A stretch of 64,000 nt of DNA from Terfezia claveryi (lineage: Eukaryota; Ascomycota; Pezizomycetes; Pezizales; Pezizaceae), in assembly GCA_015179025.1 (NCBI GenBank), contig WHUX01000046.1:62001-126000 (forward strand), read 5' to 3'. Below the pieces are notes generated by a model, which had not been told where the DNA came from, did not search any database, and saw nothing but the letters and a program-made list of their open reading frames with translations. Position numbers and translations under genes: made by a program. Positions 1-9,000 of the stretch are shown piece after piece (the first letter of the stretch is position 1; each line of letters opens with the position of its first letter).

Positions 1-2
1 TT

Positions 3-110
3 TTGCTGGCAATGGTTGCAGTCCACTATGCCGCCAAGAATGGACCGACTGGGTTTGCGTGGGGGCTGATGCATATCTCGGTGATGATGTATTACCGCAT
101 CCACTGGTGA
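3..110 (+). other. possible 3' end of an edge-truncated reading frame
   Basis: A frame open from the left edge ends at a TGA at 108-110. Its 35 residues are alanine, valine and methionine rich and read like a protein C-terminus (for example HYAAKNGPTGFAWGLMH). The last codons run into the inverted repeat that starts at 94, so the natural C-terminus may have been replaced by that insertion. No family is recognised and the piece is too short to be sure it is coding. Confidence 0.2.
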
Positions 111-221
111 GCAAGACTCCATGTAGGTTTAGAGACAGAGGTCGAGCTTATGCAGTAAGTGACGCTACAACGGTCCATTTTTTGGGGAAAAGTGCACAAG
201 GTATCCAAGCGCAAAAATAGC
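94..221 (+). repeat. left arm of a 128-bp inverted repeat
   Basis: This arm is the reverse complement of 648-775. By eye only one base differs (A in GGTATCCAAGCGC here, G in the other copy). The arms bracket a transposase-like remnant, so the whole may be a fold-back or rearranged transposon. The near identity implies a recent origin. A shorter direct repeat beginning CTGATCTCCAAGACTCCAT lies just inside, at 241-271 and 291-321. Confidence 0.85.
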
Positions 222-331
222 GTGGATGATACCGTGCGAACTGATCTCCAAGACTCCATTTTTTTGGAAAATGTATAGGTACCACACAAACTGATCTCCA
301 AGACTCCATTGTTTTTGGAAAAACTATAACG

Positions 332-709
332 CTAAGGATTTACATCGGTTTCAACCACCACATCCTCAGCCAAAACAACATATTCAACCTCTTCATCAGA
401 ATCCAACTCTTTTTCCCATAGCCCCACCACAAGATCAGGTAGCCCTCGTACATGCAGTTGATGGTCCTCATTACCAGTTGAACAAAGGGAAATACCAGTC
501 TGCTTAAAAGCCTTGATAATTGTATCCTGCTTGTGTTCATGAAGCCATAACCAGGCGGCTGCCACTGCATGTGTAATTGCAATTCGGCGATGTCCAATGC
601 TAGTATCTTCATCCTCATTTTCCAATGTTTTCTCCAGAATAAAACACCTATTTTTGCGCTCGGATACCTTGTGCACTTTTCCCCAAAAAATGGACCGTTG
701 TAGCGTCAC
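332..709 (-). pseudogene. C-terminal remnant of a fungal DDE transposase-like protein
   Basis: The 125-residue reading frame contains the run HAVAAAWLWLHEHKQDTIIKAF, then a TGNEDHQLHVRGLPDL segment and an acidic tail. This pattern, AVaeAWeWLH..IIKsF..vGisl..dGsEDhel.i..lpdl.vG.W, is one I recognise from C-terminal regions of fungal DDE-superfamily (pogo/Tc1-like) transposase proteins. The DDE catalytic core and the DNA-binding domain are absent, so only the tail survives. The N-terminal 20 residues or so are contributed by the inverted-repeat arm at 648-775. The family assignment is from memory of the motif and is moderately sure; that it is a fragment is clear. Confidence 0.5.
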
Positions 710-775
710 TTACTGCATAAGCTCGACCTCTGTCTCTAAACCTACATGGAGTCTTGCTCACCAGTGGATGCGGTA
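648..775 (-). repeat. right arm of the 128-bp inverted repeat
   Basis: Reverse complement of 94-221 with one visible mismatch. It contributes the first codons of the remnant at 332-709, so that frame was created or altered by the rearrangement. Confidence 0.85.
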
Positions 776-1238
776 CCTGGTGATGGATGGAACATTCCAA
801 TACACAAAGCACTGTCACCCTGTAAATAGGCCTGGTCTCGAGACTTTTGGACATCGAGCACCCAACACGATCATATCATCTTCAAACTCGCTATCCTATC
901 ACAGATATCTGCATGTCGCAGCCAATGAAAAATTTCACAGAAATCTCGAGACGTCTCGAGACTTTTGCTGCACTATCTCGTGCCCAGGCATACCTGAAAA
1001 ACTAAAGTAGCGAATTTGCTTCTTAATCCTGTAGAAGTTCTTGCAAAGAAGCTAGTGAGCTTAAAAAAACAAACTGGAGCTTAGAACCAAGAGCCTAGTA
1101 ATAGTAAATAAACTCAGATACCGGTACATACACAGGTGACAAACAAACACATACTTCGAAAAAGATGACAAAAAAATAAACCCAACCATGACGCCACCAA
1201 TCATTGCTTATTCCCAACACATCTTGCCCACACTCCCC

Positions 1239-2063
1239 TTATCGAGAACTGGCGCGAGGCCTCTTGTTGTCCCGCATTTCATCCTTTTCCTCCTCTTTTG
1301 ACCTCTTTCGTGAAGGATGCTGGCCTTTGTGCCTCATCTCTTCAAATATTTCCCTCCTTCCCTCTATCTTCCCTGGTATCCATCCTTCCATGCTCCCGTT
1401 CACCCACCCTGTCTTCCACCTTTCTGCCAATCTCCTTCGCAGCAACATTCCTTCTTCCCGATACCCGTCACTCCGGGCTTTTTGTTTCCCCTCTAGGAAA
1501 CCCTTTCTATATGTTTCCTCTTCTCTGTCTTTTCTTCCTTGCTGTGCCTCCCTCACCCTCTTCTGCAACTCCTCAATGCGCCTTTCTTGCACATTTATTG
1601 TCTCTTCCCGTTCTTCCACCTTCCTTTCAAACTTCTTGATCTTAGCCAAACACCACCTCCAGCAACTCCAGTGAATGTGGGGCTCGACCCACTCCTGTTC
1701 CAAGGCAACCATAAAGAGTGCCTTGAGGTGCAATCTATCCTCGACACTATGTTCCCCCTCATTTCCAGAGTCATCGGGATCATCGTCAGGATCAGCACCT
1801 TCGAACGAGACATCTGAATTGGGGGGCGTGTCTGTTTCACGGGGCTCCGTATCCGGATTGATTATCGTCTCTCGAGCAAGCTCGAGGACTTCGTTGGGGA
1901 GCGTAGGGTGGCCTCTGATATAGGTGAGGAATTCTGGGATGGCCCAACCGGCCATGAGCGTTTCCATGTGGATTCTGGCCGTTGCAATTGAGTGCCAGAC
2001 TCTGGGGAAGATGTATTTGGGAGTAGAAGGACTGGCCTCGGAAGAGTTCATATTGTCAGACAT
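1239..2063 (-). CDS. hypothetical protein with central coiled coil
   Basis: Uninterrupted 274-residue frame starting MSDNMNSSEASPSTPKYIF. I do not recognise the family. Residues about 25-65 are hydrophobic and aromatic and may form a small folded domain. Residues about 75-105 are acidic and rich in Asp, Pro and Ser. Residues about 110-140 hold several Trp (HWSCWRWCLAK). From about 140 to 235 there is a highly charged Glu/Arg/Lys stretch with heptad-like spacing, probably a coiled coil. The end is basic (KRPRASSR), possibly a nuclear localisation signal. Opposite-strand frames over the same stretch are low-complexity shadows. It lies between transposon debris and the micro-element cluster, so it may be a lineage-specific gene or part of an old element. 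Confidence 0.45.
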   Translation of the reverse strand: MSDNMNSSEASPSTPKYIFPRVWHSIATARIHMETLMAGWAIPEFLTYIRGHPTLPNEVLELARETIINPDTEPRETDTPPNSDVSFEGADPDDDPDDSGNEGEHSVEDRLHLKALFMVALEQEWVEPHIHWSCWRWCLAKIKKFERKVEEREETINVQERRIEELQKRVREAQQGRKDREEETYRKGFLEGKQKARSDGYREEGMLLRRRLAERWKTGWVNGSMEGWIPGKIEGRREIFEEMRHKGQHPSRKRSKEEEKDEMRDNKRPRASSR

Positions 2064-2916
2064 TGTGATATAGGAGTACGAGGTACTGTAAGAGAATGGT
2101 TTTGGAAAATGTGTTGTTGGAGTAAAGGAGTCGAAGTCCTGTAGAAGTCGGTAAGGCGCTTTAGGTTGTAGATGTTACTTGCAGAACGTAGAAGCTTAAG
2201 CAGGGTGAGTTTGAAGTAAGTCTAGGTTTGCGGGGACTGTATGGGGTTTATAAACCTAAGGACCCTTCTGAAAGGTAGAGCTACACAGCAGGCTGTTTGC
2301 TTCTCGAGATTGGCCTAACCACAGCTATTGGCTATAGCTATTGTCTACATTGAGCGTATTGTGATCGCCTGTTCAGCACTGCAGGTTGTGGCATCCTTCC
2401 TAGGCGCGATTGACCTATTCATCACCAACATTCTTAAACGTCGTCTGGTTGGCACCCTCAATGCTTTCCATTATTCTAGTTAACACAACTCTGGAATGCT
2501 AACACATGTATGGGGTGAGGTATTCAGGCCCACAGGTAGGGCACTCAATGGGGCATTGAAGTAAGTAGTCACGTTGTAGTTTTCAAGTTGTAGCCTGACT
2601 GGTGATCGCGGCATGAGCAGAATGATGGCATCCTGAAAGTCCAGATTGCTATCACTCTTGGAACTACAGTACCAACGTGTTTCTATTGAGTGCCCGTGAG
2701 GGTGTTTCTATTGAGGTTTGTGGCTGTGTAAGTGATTCTGCCCTAGCTTGGTTACTGTTCCCTATCGGCGTAAATTTCGCCATTCTGTCCTTGCACCCGA
2801 GCAAGCAGAGATAGGGTATTTAGAGTTTTTCAGGCCTCTCATTTGAATGCACGGAGGCCGGAGCCGATAAGCACTCATTACAAAAATACTGCGTTGGCAG
2901 TAAATAATCAACATAC
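2064..2916. other. intergenic, no gene seen
   Basis: No supported coding region or RNA gene. This is the presumed 5' flank of the minus-strand gene ending at 2063, followed by unique AT-balanced sequence up to the first micro-element. Confidence 0.5.
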
Positions 2917-2949
2917 ACCACATAGTAGTCTGGTTGGCACACCACATAG
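2917..2949 (+). mobile_element. 15-bp micro-element with 9-bp target-site duplication
   Basis: TAGTCTGGTTGGCAC (2926-2940) sits between two perfect copies of ACCACATAG (2917-2925 and 2941-2949). This is the shortest form of the family and is identical in sequence to the copies at 3195 and 52596. Confidence 0.75.
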
Positions 2950-3022
2950 TAAAGTGGTTCGCCAACGTCCCCCCACTGTGGATTTCCCAGCGAGAACGGC
3001 CACTATACCCTGTTTGATTGCC

Positions 3023-3156
3023 CCAAACACCTAGTCTGGTTGCGCACTACCCCTCGCAGCCAAACACCTAGTCTGGTTGCGCACTACCCCTCGCAGCCAA
3101 ACACCTAGTCTCGATCAGATCCTCGTACGAGGGTCTGATCGAGACTACCAAACACC
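3023..3156 (+). mobile_element. stack of three micro-elements separated by identical 9-mers
   Basis: The 9-mer CCAAACACC occurs four times (3023-3031, 3060-3068, 3097-3105, 3148-3156). Between the copies lie two identical 28-bp elements (3032-3059 and 3069-3096, beginning TAGTCTGGTTGCGCACTACC) and one 42-bp element (3106-3147). The 42-bp element is a near-perfect palindrome with arms TAGTCTCGATCAGA and TCTGATCGAGACTA around a CCTCGTACGAGG core. Repeated insertion at the same target, or tandem duplication plus insertion, would explain the array. Confidence 0.8.
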
Positions 3157-3185
3157 ATACGATCAGGCAGGAACTCATTGGGCTA

Positions 3186-3218
3186 TCAAACGTTTAGTCT
3201 GGTTGGCACTCAAACGTT
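3186..3218 (+). mobile_element. 15-bp micro-element with 9-bp target-site duplication
   Basis: TAGTCTGGTTGGCAC (3195-3209) lies between perfect copies of TCAAACGTT (3186-3194 and 3210-3218). Confidence 0.75.
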
Positions 3219-3416
3219 GGAAGAGCTCTATCAGCCCATATGGAAGGGGGACTACGGATCAATGAGGGATTTTTCCATTACCTGTTCACGTAGATTAGAT
3301 GGATGTGCCTGGATGTACAGGAACTGTTCCCCATGGACTCAGGTCTTACGCTTACTACCTACTTGGGGGGCCGACCTTGGTTCCGTCAAAGGCTCCACGG
3401 CTCGTCATGACCAAGG

Positions 3417-3443
3417 TCGATTGTAGTCTCGATCAATCGATTG
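3417..3443 (+). mobile_element. probable short copy of the TAGTCTCGATCA micro-element
   Basis: TAGTCTCGATCA (3424-3435) matches the first 12 bases of the palindromic element at 3106. It is flanked by TCGATTG at 3417-3423 and again at 3437-3443, one base off direct abutment. This may be a truncated or decayed insertion. Confidence 0.4.
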
Positions 3444-4811
3444 CGAGTACAGACTTTTTGTAAAAAATCTTACTACCGATAATTACGAGTCTTGTTAGCT
3501 TTCGATGTCTGACATGCATGACAGCATGGGGGCCCCGTGCCACTTGAGTTCTTTATTTCGAGTTATCTTGTTTTGCCAATCAGCTCTTGAGTTTGTTTTG
3601 ATTTACCTGCTTTTCTAGAGATTATTATTGCGGTATATATGTAGGCACTGGACATGGCGGAATAACTTGTCTTGTCCGGATTTCCGGGTGGCTCCTCATA
3701 GTTCCCTTACTGGAACCGAATAGGAGTAATGAGTGAAAAAGAAATTATTTTGTATGAGACACTCTGGAAAAAGCAAATGGACAGTAGAATGCCCGGAGAG
3801 TCTTTTGAGCTGGCGGAGCCCCACACAAAGGTCGAGAACAACGTGAATTACCCAAAATTCAACTGAGGAAATGGGCGCCCTTTACGATGGCCTATCGAGA
3901 CGTGCCAACCAGACTAGCTTTGCCTGGCTTCTCACTCGAGTTTATTGGGTAAGTATAGTCTGGTTAGGAAGCAAACTCGTACGCTCAGCTATCAGAGCTT
4001 ACTGTATGAGCCGTAAAAGTCTTGTATTCTGCTATGAAACGAAAGAAAAGTCCTTCCAAAGAATGCGAAAACCTTGTTTCCCCGTGATTCTCCTGCGTTG
4101 CTTGACTTGCTTTTCAGTTCTTACGGGGAACAACGGAACCTCAAGCATTCCATTGCTCTTGGCATTACCCTGAGCCACGTAATACTTCTACTCTTATTTG
4201 TCTCTGCTTTGCGTTAGCGGGCAGATTAACTCGCCCGATCCTTGCGTATGTGCACCCAGAATCCCGAGTTGCTCGTCATTTTGTTGGTGCTATCTAACCG
4301 AGTTTTTTTCCTGAACAAGTAGAGAATGTCTATGTTATCAATGTTGTCAAGTCTCGTTAGTTAGCAAAATGTACAGAAGTAGTCTAGCCATGTGTTGGAG
4401 GTACCTATCAAGCATAGGCAACATACCCAATTTCAGGGAGTTTCGCTGTAGAACCTGAATTTTCAGAATTCTCTAAAGTTAGTCAATCAGTAGTTTAGCT
4501 GTATTACCGGGCTGTTAACTGGTGATTTGAGACCGGTTTTGACCCGTTTTTGACTGCCCCACCCCCGAGCCATATTCAAGCTGTGAACCAGGCCTCAAGG
4601 AGGAGGGTTGTGCCAACCAGACCACTGGAAATATGAGGCTAGTGCTTGGAATCGAAGGCGACCGTTACGGGCAATGTAATATATCTGTAAAATAAGGGAA
4701 CCTCTGCTCTGAAGGTTGAACGTATTAACAGAGTTAGGGATGGTTACCCTCAAATATATCAAAGCATTTGCTGATTAACAGGTAATCAGGTTAGCAGCAT
4801 ATCGTGGACAG
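3444..4811. other. gene-free stretch with decayed micro-element copies
   Basis: No convincing gene. Family-like motifs without clear duplications occur at 3902-3916 (GTGCCAACCAGACTA), from 3956 (TAGTCTGGTTAGGA) and at 4610-4624 (GTGCCAACCAGACCA). The first two face each other about 40 bp apart and could be the ends of one longer, older element. A 100-codon frame at 3871-4173 runs through these motifs and looks spurious. Confidence 0.4.
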
Positions 4812-4857
4812 GGGTTCCGGTAGTCTGGTTGGCACAAGCCTCTCGTAGAGGTTCCGG
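4812..4857 (+). mobile_element. 28-bp micro-element with 9-bp duplication (8 of 9 matching)
   Basis: The element (4821-4848) begins TAGTCTGGTTGGCACAAGCC and ends CTCGTAG. It is flanked by GGGTTCCGG (4812-4820) and AGGTTCCGG (4849-4857). Length and both ends match the 28-bp copies at 3032 and 3069, while the middle differs. Confidence 0.7.
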
Positions 4858-4960
4858 TAATTATTTGAGTTGCATGCAAGTCACAATATAAGGTATGTAT
4901 GTAGGTGCAGGTGGAGTATAGGTACAGTACCTTCTTACGACGTTCTCTCTGTTCTTACAG

Positions 4961-5212
4961 TGCTATGACAAATACCGTCCTTCTGAAATTTGGGAGTCGC
5001 ATCGTCTACTAAAATTCACCAACGACCTTGCTGCAGTAATCGAAGGTCAGGTGACTGCCGAGGTTGTGCCATCTTCGGATCCTGCCGTAAAAACCCCTAT
5101 TATTGTTGCAGCAAATAAGAATTACACGCATATGCAGGCAGCGTCACACTATGCGATTGGATCAGCCCAGGCCGGATTATGTCTAGGCAGCCGAGGTTCA
5201 CGGAGTTACTGA
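4961..5212 (+). other. possible orphan 3' exon
   Basis: An 83-codon open stretch without its own start follows a good acceptor (TTCTTACAG ending at 4960) and ends at TGA 5210-5212. It reads CYDKYRPSEIWESHRLLKF, then segments such as VIEGQVTAEVVPSSDP and ANKNYTHMQAASHYAIG, with balanced protein-like composition. I do not recognise the family. No upstream exon was found: the frame ahead is interrupted and a micro-element lies only about 100 bp upstream. It may be the relic of a gene. Confidence 0.25.
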
Positions 5213-5489
5213 AAAACTTATTTGACCAAGACATTTGTTTGTTGACATTAACATCGTTTGTTCACAAAGCCCGGCCACACTCCAACTCATCGTCCACCGC
5301 GTCAAGACCCAGCCCAATTATACCCTTCAATTAATCACGCGACATCGGCGCCTCCTCGAAACATCATTAACCTGGAGTTAGAGCCGACTCCTCAGAGCGT
5401 TAACGCTACCGCGAATCGCCCCACACGAGCGATAGGTATACAAAGAACCTATCCTGGTTCGTACGACAAGCCCCTCAATCTCCCCAACC

Positions 5490-6756
5490 ATGCCCCAACT
5501 TCGAACAAAATCCACCCCCGCTCTCGGCAGCTCCAACGACATCACACCCAACGACAACCCGGGCCTGGACGCCCACACAGAATCAGCCATGGTCGCCTCG
5601 AACACCACCATCGCCAAACCCACCGTCTCTACTAATGTGCCTGAGGGCCCTGCCCCTGTCCCTACCCCAAAGCCGACAAAAAAGCTAGCAGTAGCAGCCG
5701 ACTCACGCAACCCACCGCTTCGACCGTTGCCCGCCAAAAAGAGCTCGAGTCAGCAAAAGCCGCTCGGGCAGAGAAAGACGCAAACGCGAAGAAAGCGTCC
5801 AAGGCAGTCAAAGCTGCCGAAGCAGCCAAAGACGCCAAAGACGCCAAGATCAAAGCCGATAAGGATGCAGCAAAGGAGGCAAAGGACGCAGCAAAGGTAA
5901 CAAAGAATGCAAAAGCGAAAGCTGAAAAGGACGTGGGGATCAAATCAGAGAAAAGAAGAGTCGGTGTGTCGACACTGCCGAACACTACTGCTGCTCCCAC
6001 AAAGGAAGAACTTGTTGCGGGCATGGAAGCTAAGAAAGGGAGAATGAGGGAGACGAAATATAAAGTAGTGAAGACGACCAATACAACGGTTGGACACATA
6101 CTGCCCCCGCCCCCTCCTTCGCAACCTAAACCACAGCCAACTACAACTCATGCGACAGCTCCTCCTTCCAAAACCGCAACGTCAGTCACTAGACCCAAGC
6201 CATCCCCCTCTTCCTCTTCCTCCACCGTGGACCAAAGAGAGCTCAATCTCTCTATTTCCACGCTCACAACCCAATGCACCTCCATACTAGAAGGCCTCGA
6301 TGAGCAAGTGCAGATTAACCAAGCCCTCGTCTCGGACGTAGAAAAGCTCCGCGAGGAAAATAGGGAATTCCGGACGGAGATTGCGGAGACCAAGAAGAGG
6401 TTGGAGAAGATTGAGGGGATTGTGATTAATATCCTCAGAGGGGGGAGGATTCGCTCATCGAGATGGAGGTGGCGATTGATGACGCGCTTGAGGAAGAGAG
6501 CGCGGATAAAAATGTTATGGAGGGGATGGCGGAGATGAAGGGGTTGAAAATGATTGAGGACTCGAAGGAGAAGGAGAAGGAGAAGGAGAAGGAGAAGAAG
6601 GAGAAGGAGAAGAATGAGAAGGAGAGGCGGAGAAGCCAGAGGAAGAGGAAAAGTAGTGCTGTAATGGAGAAAACGGAAGAGGAGTTGGGGAAGACGCCGA
6701 GAAAGACAAGAAGGGTGACGTTTGGGACGGGGAGGAGAAGTGAGGTGTTTAATTAG
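5490..6756 (+). pseudogene. lysine-rich coiled-coil protein, frame-broken
   Basis: Three adjacent frames together describe one plausible protein. The first part (from MPQLRTKSTPALG at 5490) is Pro/Thr/Ser rich. Frame +2, open from 5645 to 6538, carries a long Ala/Lys/Asp repeat (AKDAKDAKIKADKDAAKEAK) and a PPPPPSQPKPQP segment. It ends in a leucine-heptad coiled coil, ESTLTTQCTSILEGLDEQ-like through KLREENREFRTEIAETKKRL. The third frame continues with EDSLIEMEVAIDDALEEESAD, a Lys/Glu run and a basic tail (RKTRRVTFGTGRR). The last change of frame falls on a run of six G at 6440-6445 and would be healed by +1 or -2 bases. The first change, near 5640-5690, could be a short intron. Function unknown; the basic, Ser/Thr-rich make-up suggests a nuclear protein. 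A genuine pseudogene and a homopolymer base-call error are both possible. Confidence 0.4.
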
Positions 6757-7547
6757 AAGAGATTAGATACTGGCGGAGGTGGTGTGGGGAGTCTGGATTG
6801 GAAGTTTGTTGGGGAGTAAAAATGAGAGACTCATTAAGAGTAGGGTTGAGACCACAGGGACGTAGGCAGTTGTTGCTGGGTTGGCGAGTTTAGATAAAAG
6901 AAGCTTTCATCTACGCAGGGAAACTTAATAAGACATTAATTTTTTTTCAGATATGGCATGGCAGAGCTTCAGAAGAATGAGTGTATTTACCTTTATTCCA
7001 GCCCTGGATGTCCTGGACTACCAGCCTTCTAGGAGTTTAGAATATAAGATTAGTGTCTGAGTAATGACAATGGCAAATACGTTCAAGCCTGAAGCCTGGG
7101 ACGCCTGTAAACTGGAATACTATCCGGGGTTCCAAATACATTGCAGGCATTGATTTCATTATATCTCGGTGATTTTATACATTTGCATATCAGACATTAC
7201 GACTGTGAGATTCAATGCTGACACTGCGCACATTACAGTGCTGATGGTGGGTCATGTTACGGTAAGGTTCAGGGTAAAAAACCATGAGATACCTTTTTAC
7301 TTACAATCTACGACCGTCACTTTTGGCGTAAGAAATTTATGACTCTAGCAGACCTATAGAAGTCTTGTATGTATGTTCAAGTAAGTTTAGTATAATAATA
7401 AGGACGGAACATCTCCATCTGTGAGATTCCAATTATTAGCTTAGCTTGTCACTTGAATTTGTTCCAACGCATGAGTCGGGTAGTCTAAGCAAGCAAGAGA
7501 AGTTGATTTTATTTATATAGATATATAGTTTATATTATATTATCACA
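6757..7547. other. intergenic, no gene seen
   Basis: AT-rich unique sequence with no supported frame. The last 50 bases before the tRNA are strongly AT-rich (TATATAG and TATATTATATTATC), consistent with an upstream pol III flank. Confidence 0.4.
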
Positions 7548-7629
7548 TCTTTGGTAGTATAGTGGTAAGTATTCCCGCCTGTCAATCGACTGAGCGCGGG
7601 CGACCGGGGTTCAATTCCCCGCCAAAGAG
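7548..7629 (+). tRNA. tRNA-Asp (anticodon GTC) with a 10-nt intron
   Basis: The acceptor stem TCTTTGG (7548-7554) pairs perfectly with CCAAAGA (7622-7628), and the discriminator is G. The D arm contains TAGTATAGTGGTAAGT, and the T arm is CGGGG-TTCAATT-CCCCG. The anticodon stem is CCCGC/GCGGG with loop CTGTCA..C, giving anticodon GTC at 7581-7583. An intron ATCGACTGAG (7585-7594) lies one base 3' of the anticodon, the canonical eukaryotic position. A T-rich stretch (TTTCTTTTTTC from 7630) is a good RNA polymerase III terminator. The internal A and B boxes look intact. Confidence 0.95.
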
Positions 7630-8006
7630 TTTCTTTTTTCCATTTTTGTTACTCATGATCATGATAAGAATGCTGACAGATTGGTGATATCACGCGACTA
7701 TTCTGAGGGTAAGTGAGTCGTCTAGCAGTTGTATCTGCAGGCCCTTCTCGCGAGTATACAAAACACCCCAACTCAGAGAAGGATACTTACTGCATACTTT
7801 CACATATACTTTCTTTTCGTCGTTCTTTTCCCTTGAATACTTATTAGGAAAACAAATAACAGATCTGATCGTAAGCTTCGGGATATTTTTGTGAAGTATA
7901 AACCATAAAGCTCCATCCAGGCTATTTGGGTTAGGCCAGTATACAGCGTGGCGAATGCTTAGACCTACTTAGTATAAATGCATTAGCGAATATTCCCCAG
8001 ACTCCT

Positions 8007-8033
8007 CTGTGGAGGGGTAGTGCAACCAGATTA
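8007..8033 (-). mobile_element. diverged 27-bp micro-element copy
   Basis: On the minus strand this reads TAATCTGGTTGCACTACCCC followed by TCCACAG. It matches the 28-bp copies at 3032 and 3069 with a few changes. No duplication is recognisable, so it is probably old. Confidence 0.45.
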
Positions 8034-8043
8034 AGATATTTCA

Positions 8044-8082
8044 AGGTGAATTAGGTGCCAACCAGACTATTAGGTGAATTAG
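8044..8082 (-). mobile_element. micro-element with 11-bp flanking direct repeats
   Basis: GTGCCAACCAGACTA (8055-8069) plus TT lies between AGGTGAATTAG at 8044-8054 and again at 8072-8082. It is only 22 bases from the previous copy and directly overlaps the 3' end of the FAX-like gene. Confidence 0.65.
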
Positions 8083-8083
8083 A

Positions 8084-8938
8084 CTATATAAACATCGATG
8101 GCTCCAGCAAGGCCACATGAACAAGTTGTCTTACACCTGGGCTTAATACACTCTCACTGTCGTCCCCTCCCGTTTCAAGCATTTTCTCCAGATCATATTC
8201 TGGAAACCAAAGCACCGCGCCCCTCCTTATATACGTACAAACTCCCTTCCTCGCCCTAATCCACCCGAATACCTCGCAGTTCCCCTCGCCCACACCCACA
8301 AAATCCCCACACAGTCGCATCAACGATCCCCGGAGCCATCCCAACCCCCATCAACCATTCCCTCCCATCTGCAAATTTAGCTTCCAAAGCGTCAAGCCAT
8401 TCGACAACAACCTCATCAACCTCCCAATCACTATACCTTCCAATCCCCGCTGTCCAAAGACTATTTAGGATATTCCTCCGCAGATACCACCCAAGAAGTG
8501 GCTTGATAAACCATGGAACCGGGAGGGTGGCAATCATAACTGCTACGTTATGCTCCCGGGACCATCGCTGGTGGACGACTGCAGGGTAAATGTGTTGTTC
8601 CACCCACACACACAGCGCACGAGAATCGGACTTCTGCTCTGGGGTAAGTCCAGCGTCTGGGTCGGAGATTGTTCCGCGGCATATCAAGTTGCGGATGATG
8701 AAGTGGCTGTCGGCAATGATATCTGGCTGTGCGGATCCGAGGACATGGTGGATTGTGATATATGGGAGTTTTCCTGTTGGAGAGGAGCGAGGGCTTGTTA
8801 GAACGAGGATGTAGTTGGTGAAAGAGCTGAGGCGGAAGAAGGTTTCCAGTTTTTGGCAGTAACCGGAGAAGGATGGGGTATTGGCGGGGGCAGGGAAGCA
8901 ATGGAGGCTGATGTTGATGTTGTGATTTTCAGTACCTA
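8084..8938 (-). pseudogene. FAX/GST-like protein (failed-axon-connections family), probably broken
   Basis: The minus strand encodes a glutathione-S-transferase-like protein of the FAX/metaxin type. The thioredoxin-fold half reads LHCFPAPANTPSFSGYCQKL, then FTNYILVLTSPRSSPTGKLPYI and DSHFIIRNLI. The helical half reads QRWSREHN, GIGRYSDWEVDEVVVEWLDAL and PGIVDATVWGF. The C-terminus (IRARKGVCTYIRR, LWFPEYDLEKML) lies in a different frame. The shift falls around 8295-8305 after GFC/FVG, with no room for an intron. There is no in-frame ATG: upstream of about 8938 the frame hits a stop within 60 bases, and a MITE begins at 9001. The gene has therefore lost, or keeps far upstream, its first exon. 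FAX proteins are GST-like, often mitochondrial or detoxification linked; the exact role is unknown. A sequencing error could explain the frame shift but not the missing start. Confidence 0.6.
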
Positions 8939-9000
8939 GAGGCAGACATGGTAAATAGGATTGCTAGCCTGGTGGGGAATGGGGCTGGTTTGATTGTGCA

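Noticed and set aside
1204..1674. 156-codon plus-strand frame rich in Ser/Phe/Leu
   Set aside because: Mirror of the Glu/Arg/Lys coiled-coil region of the minus-strand gene at 1239-2063.
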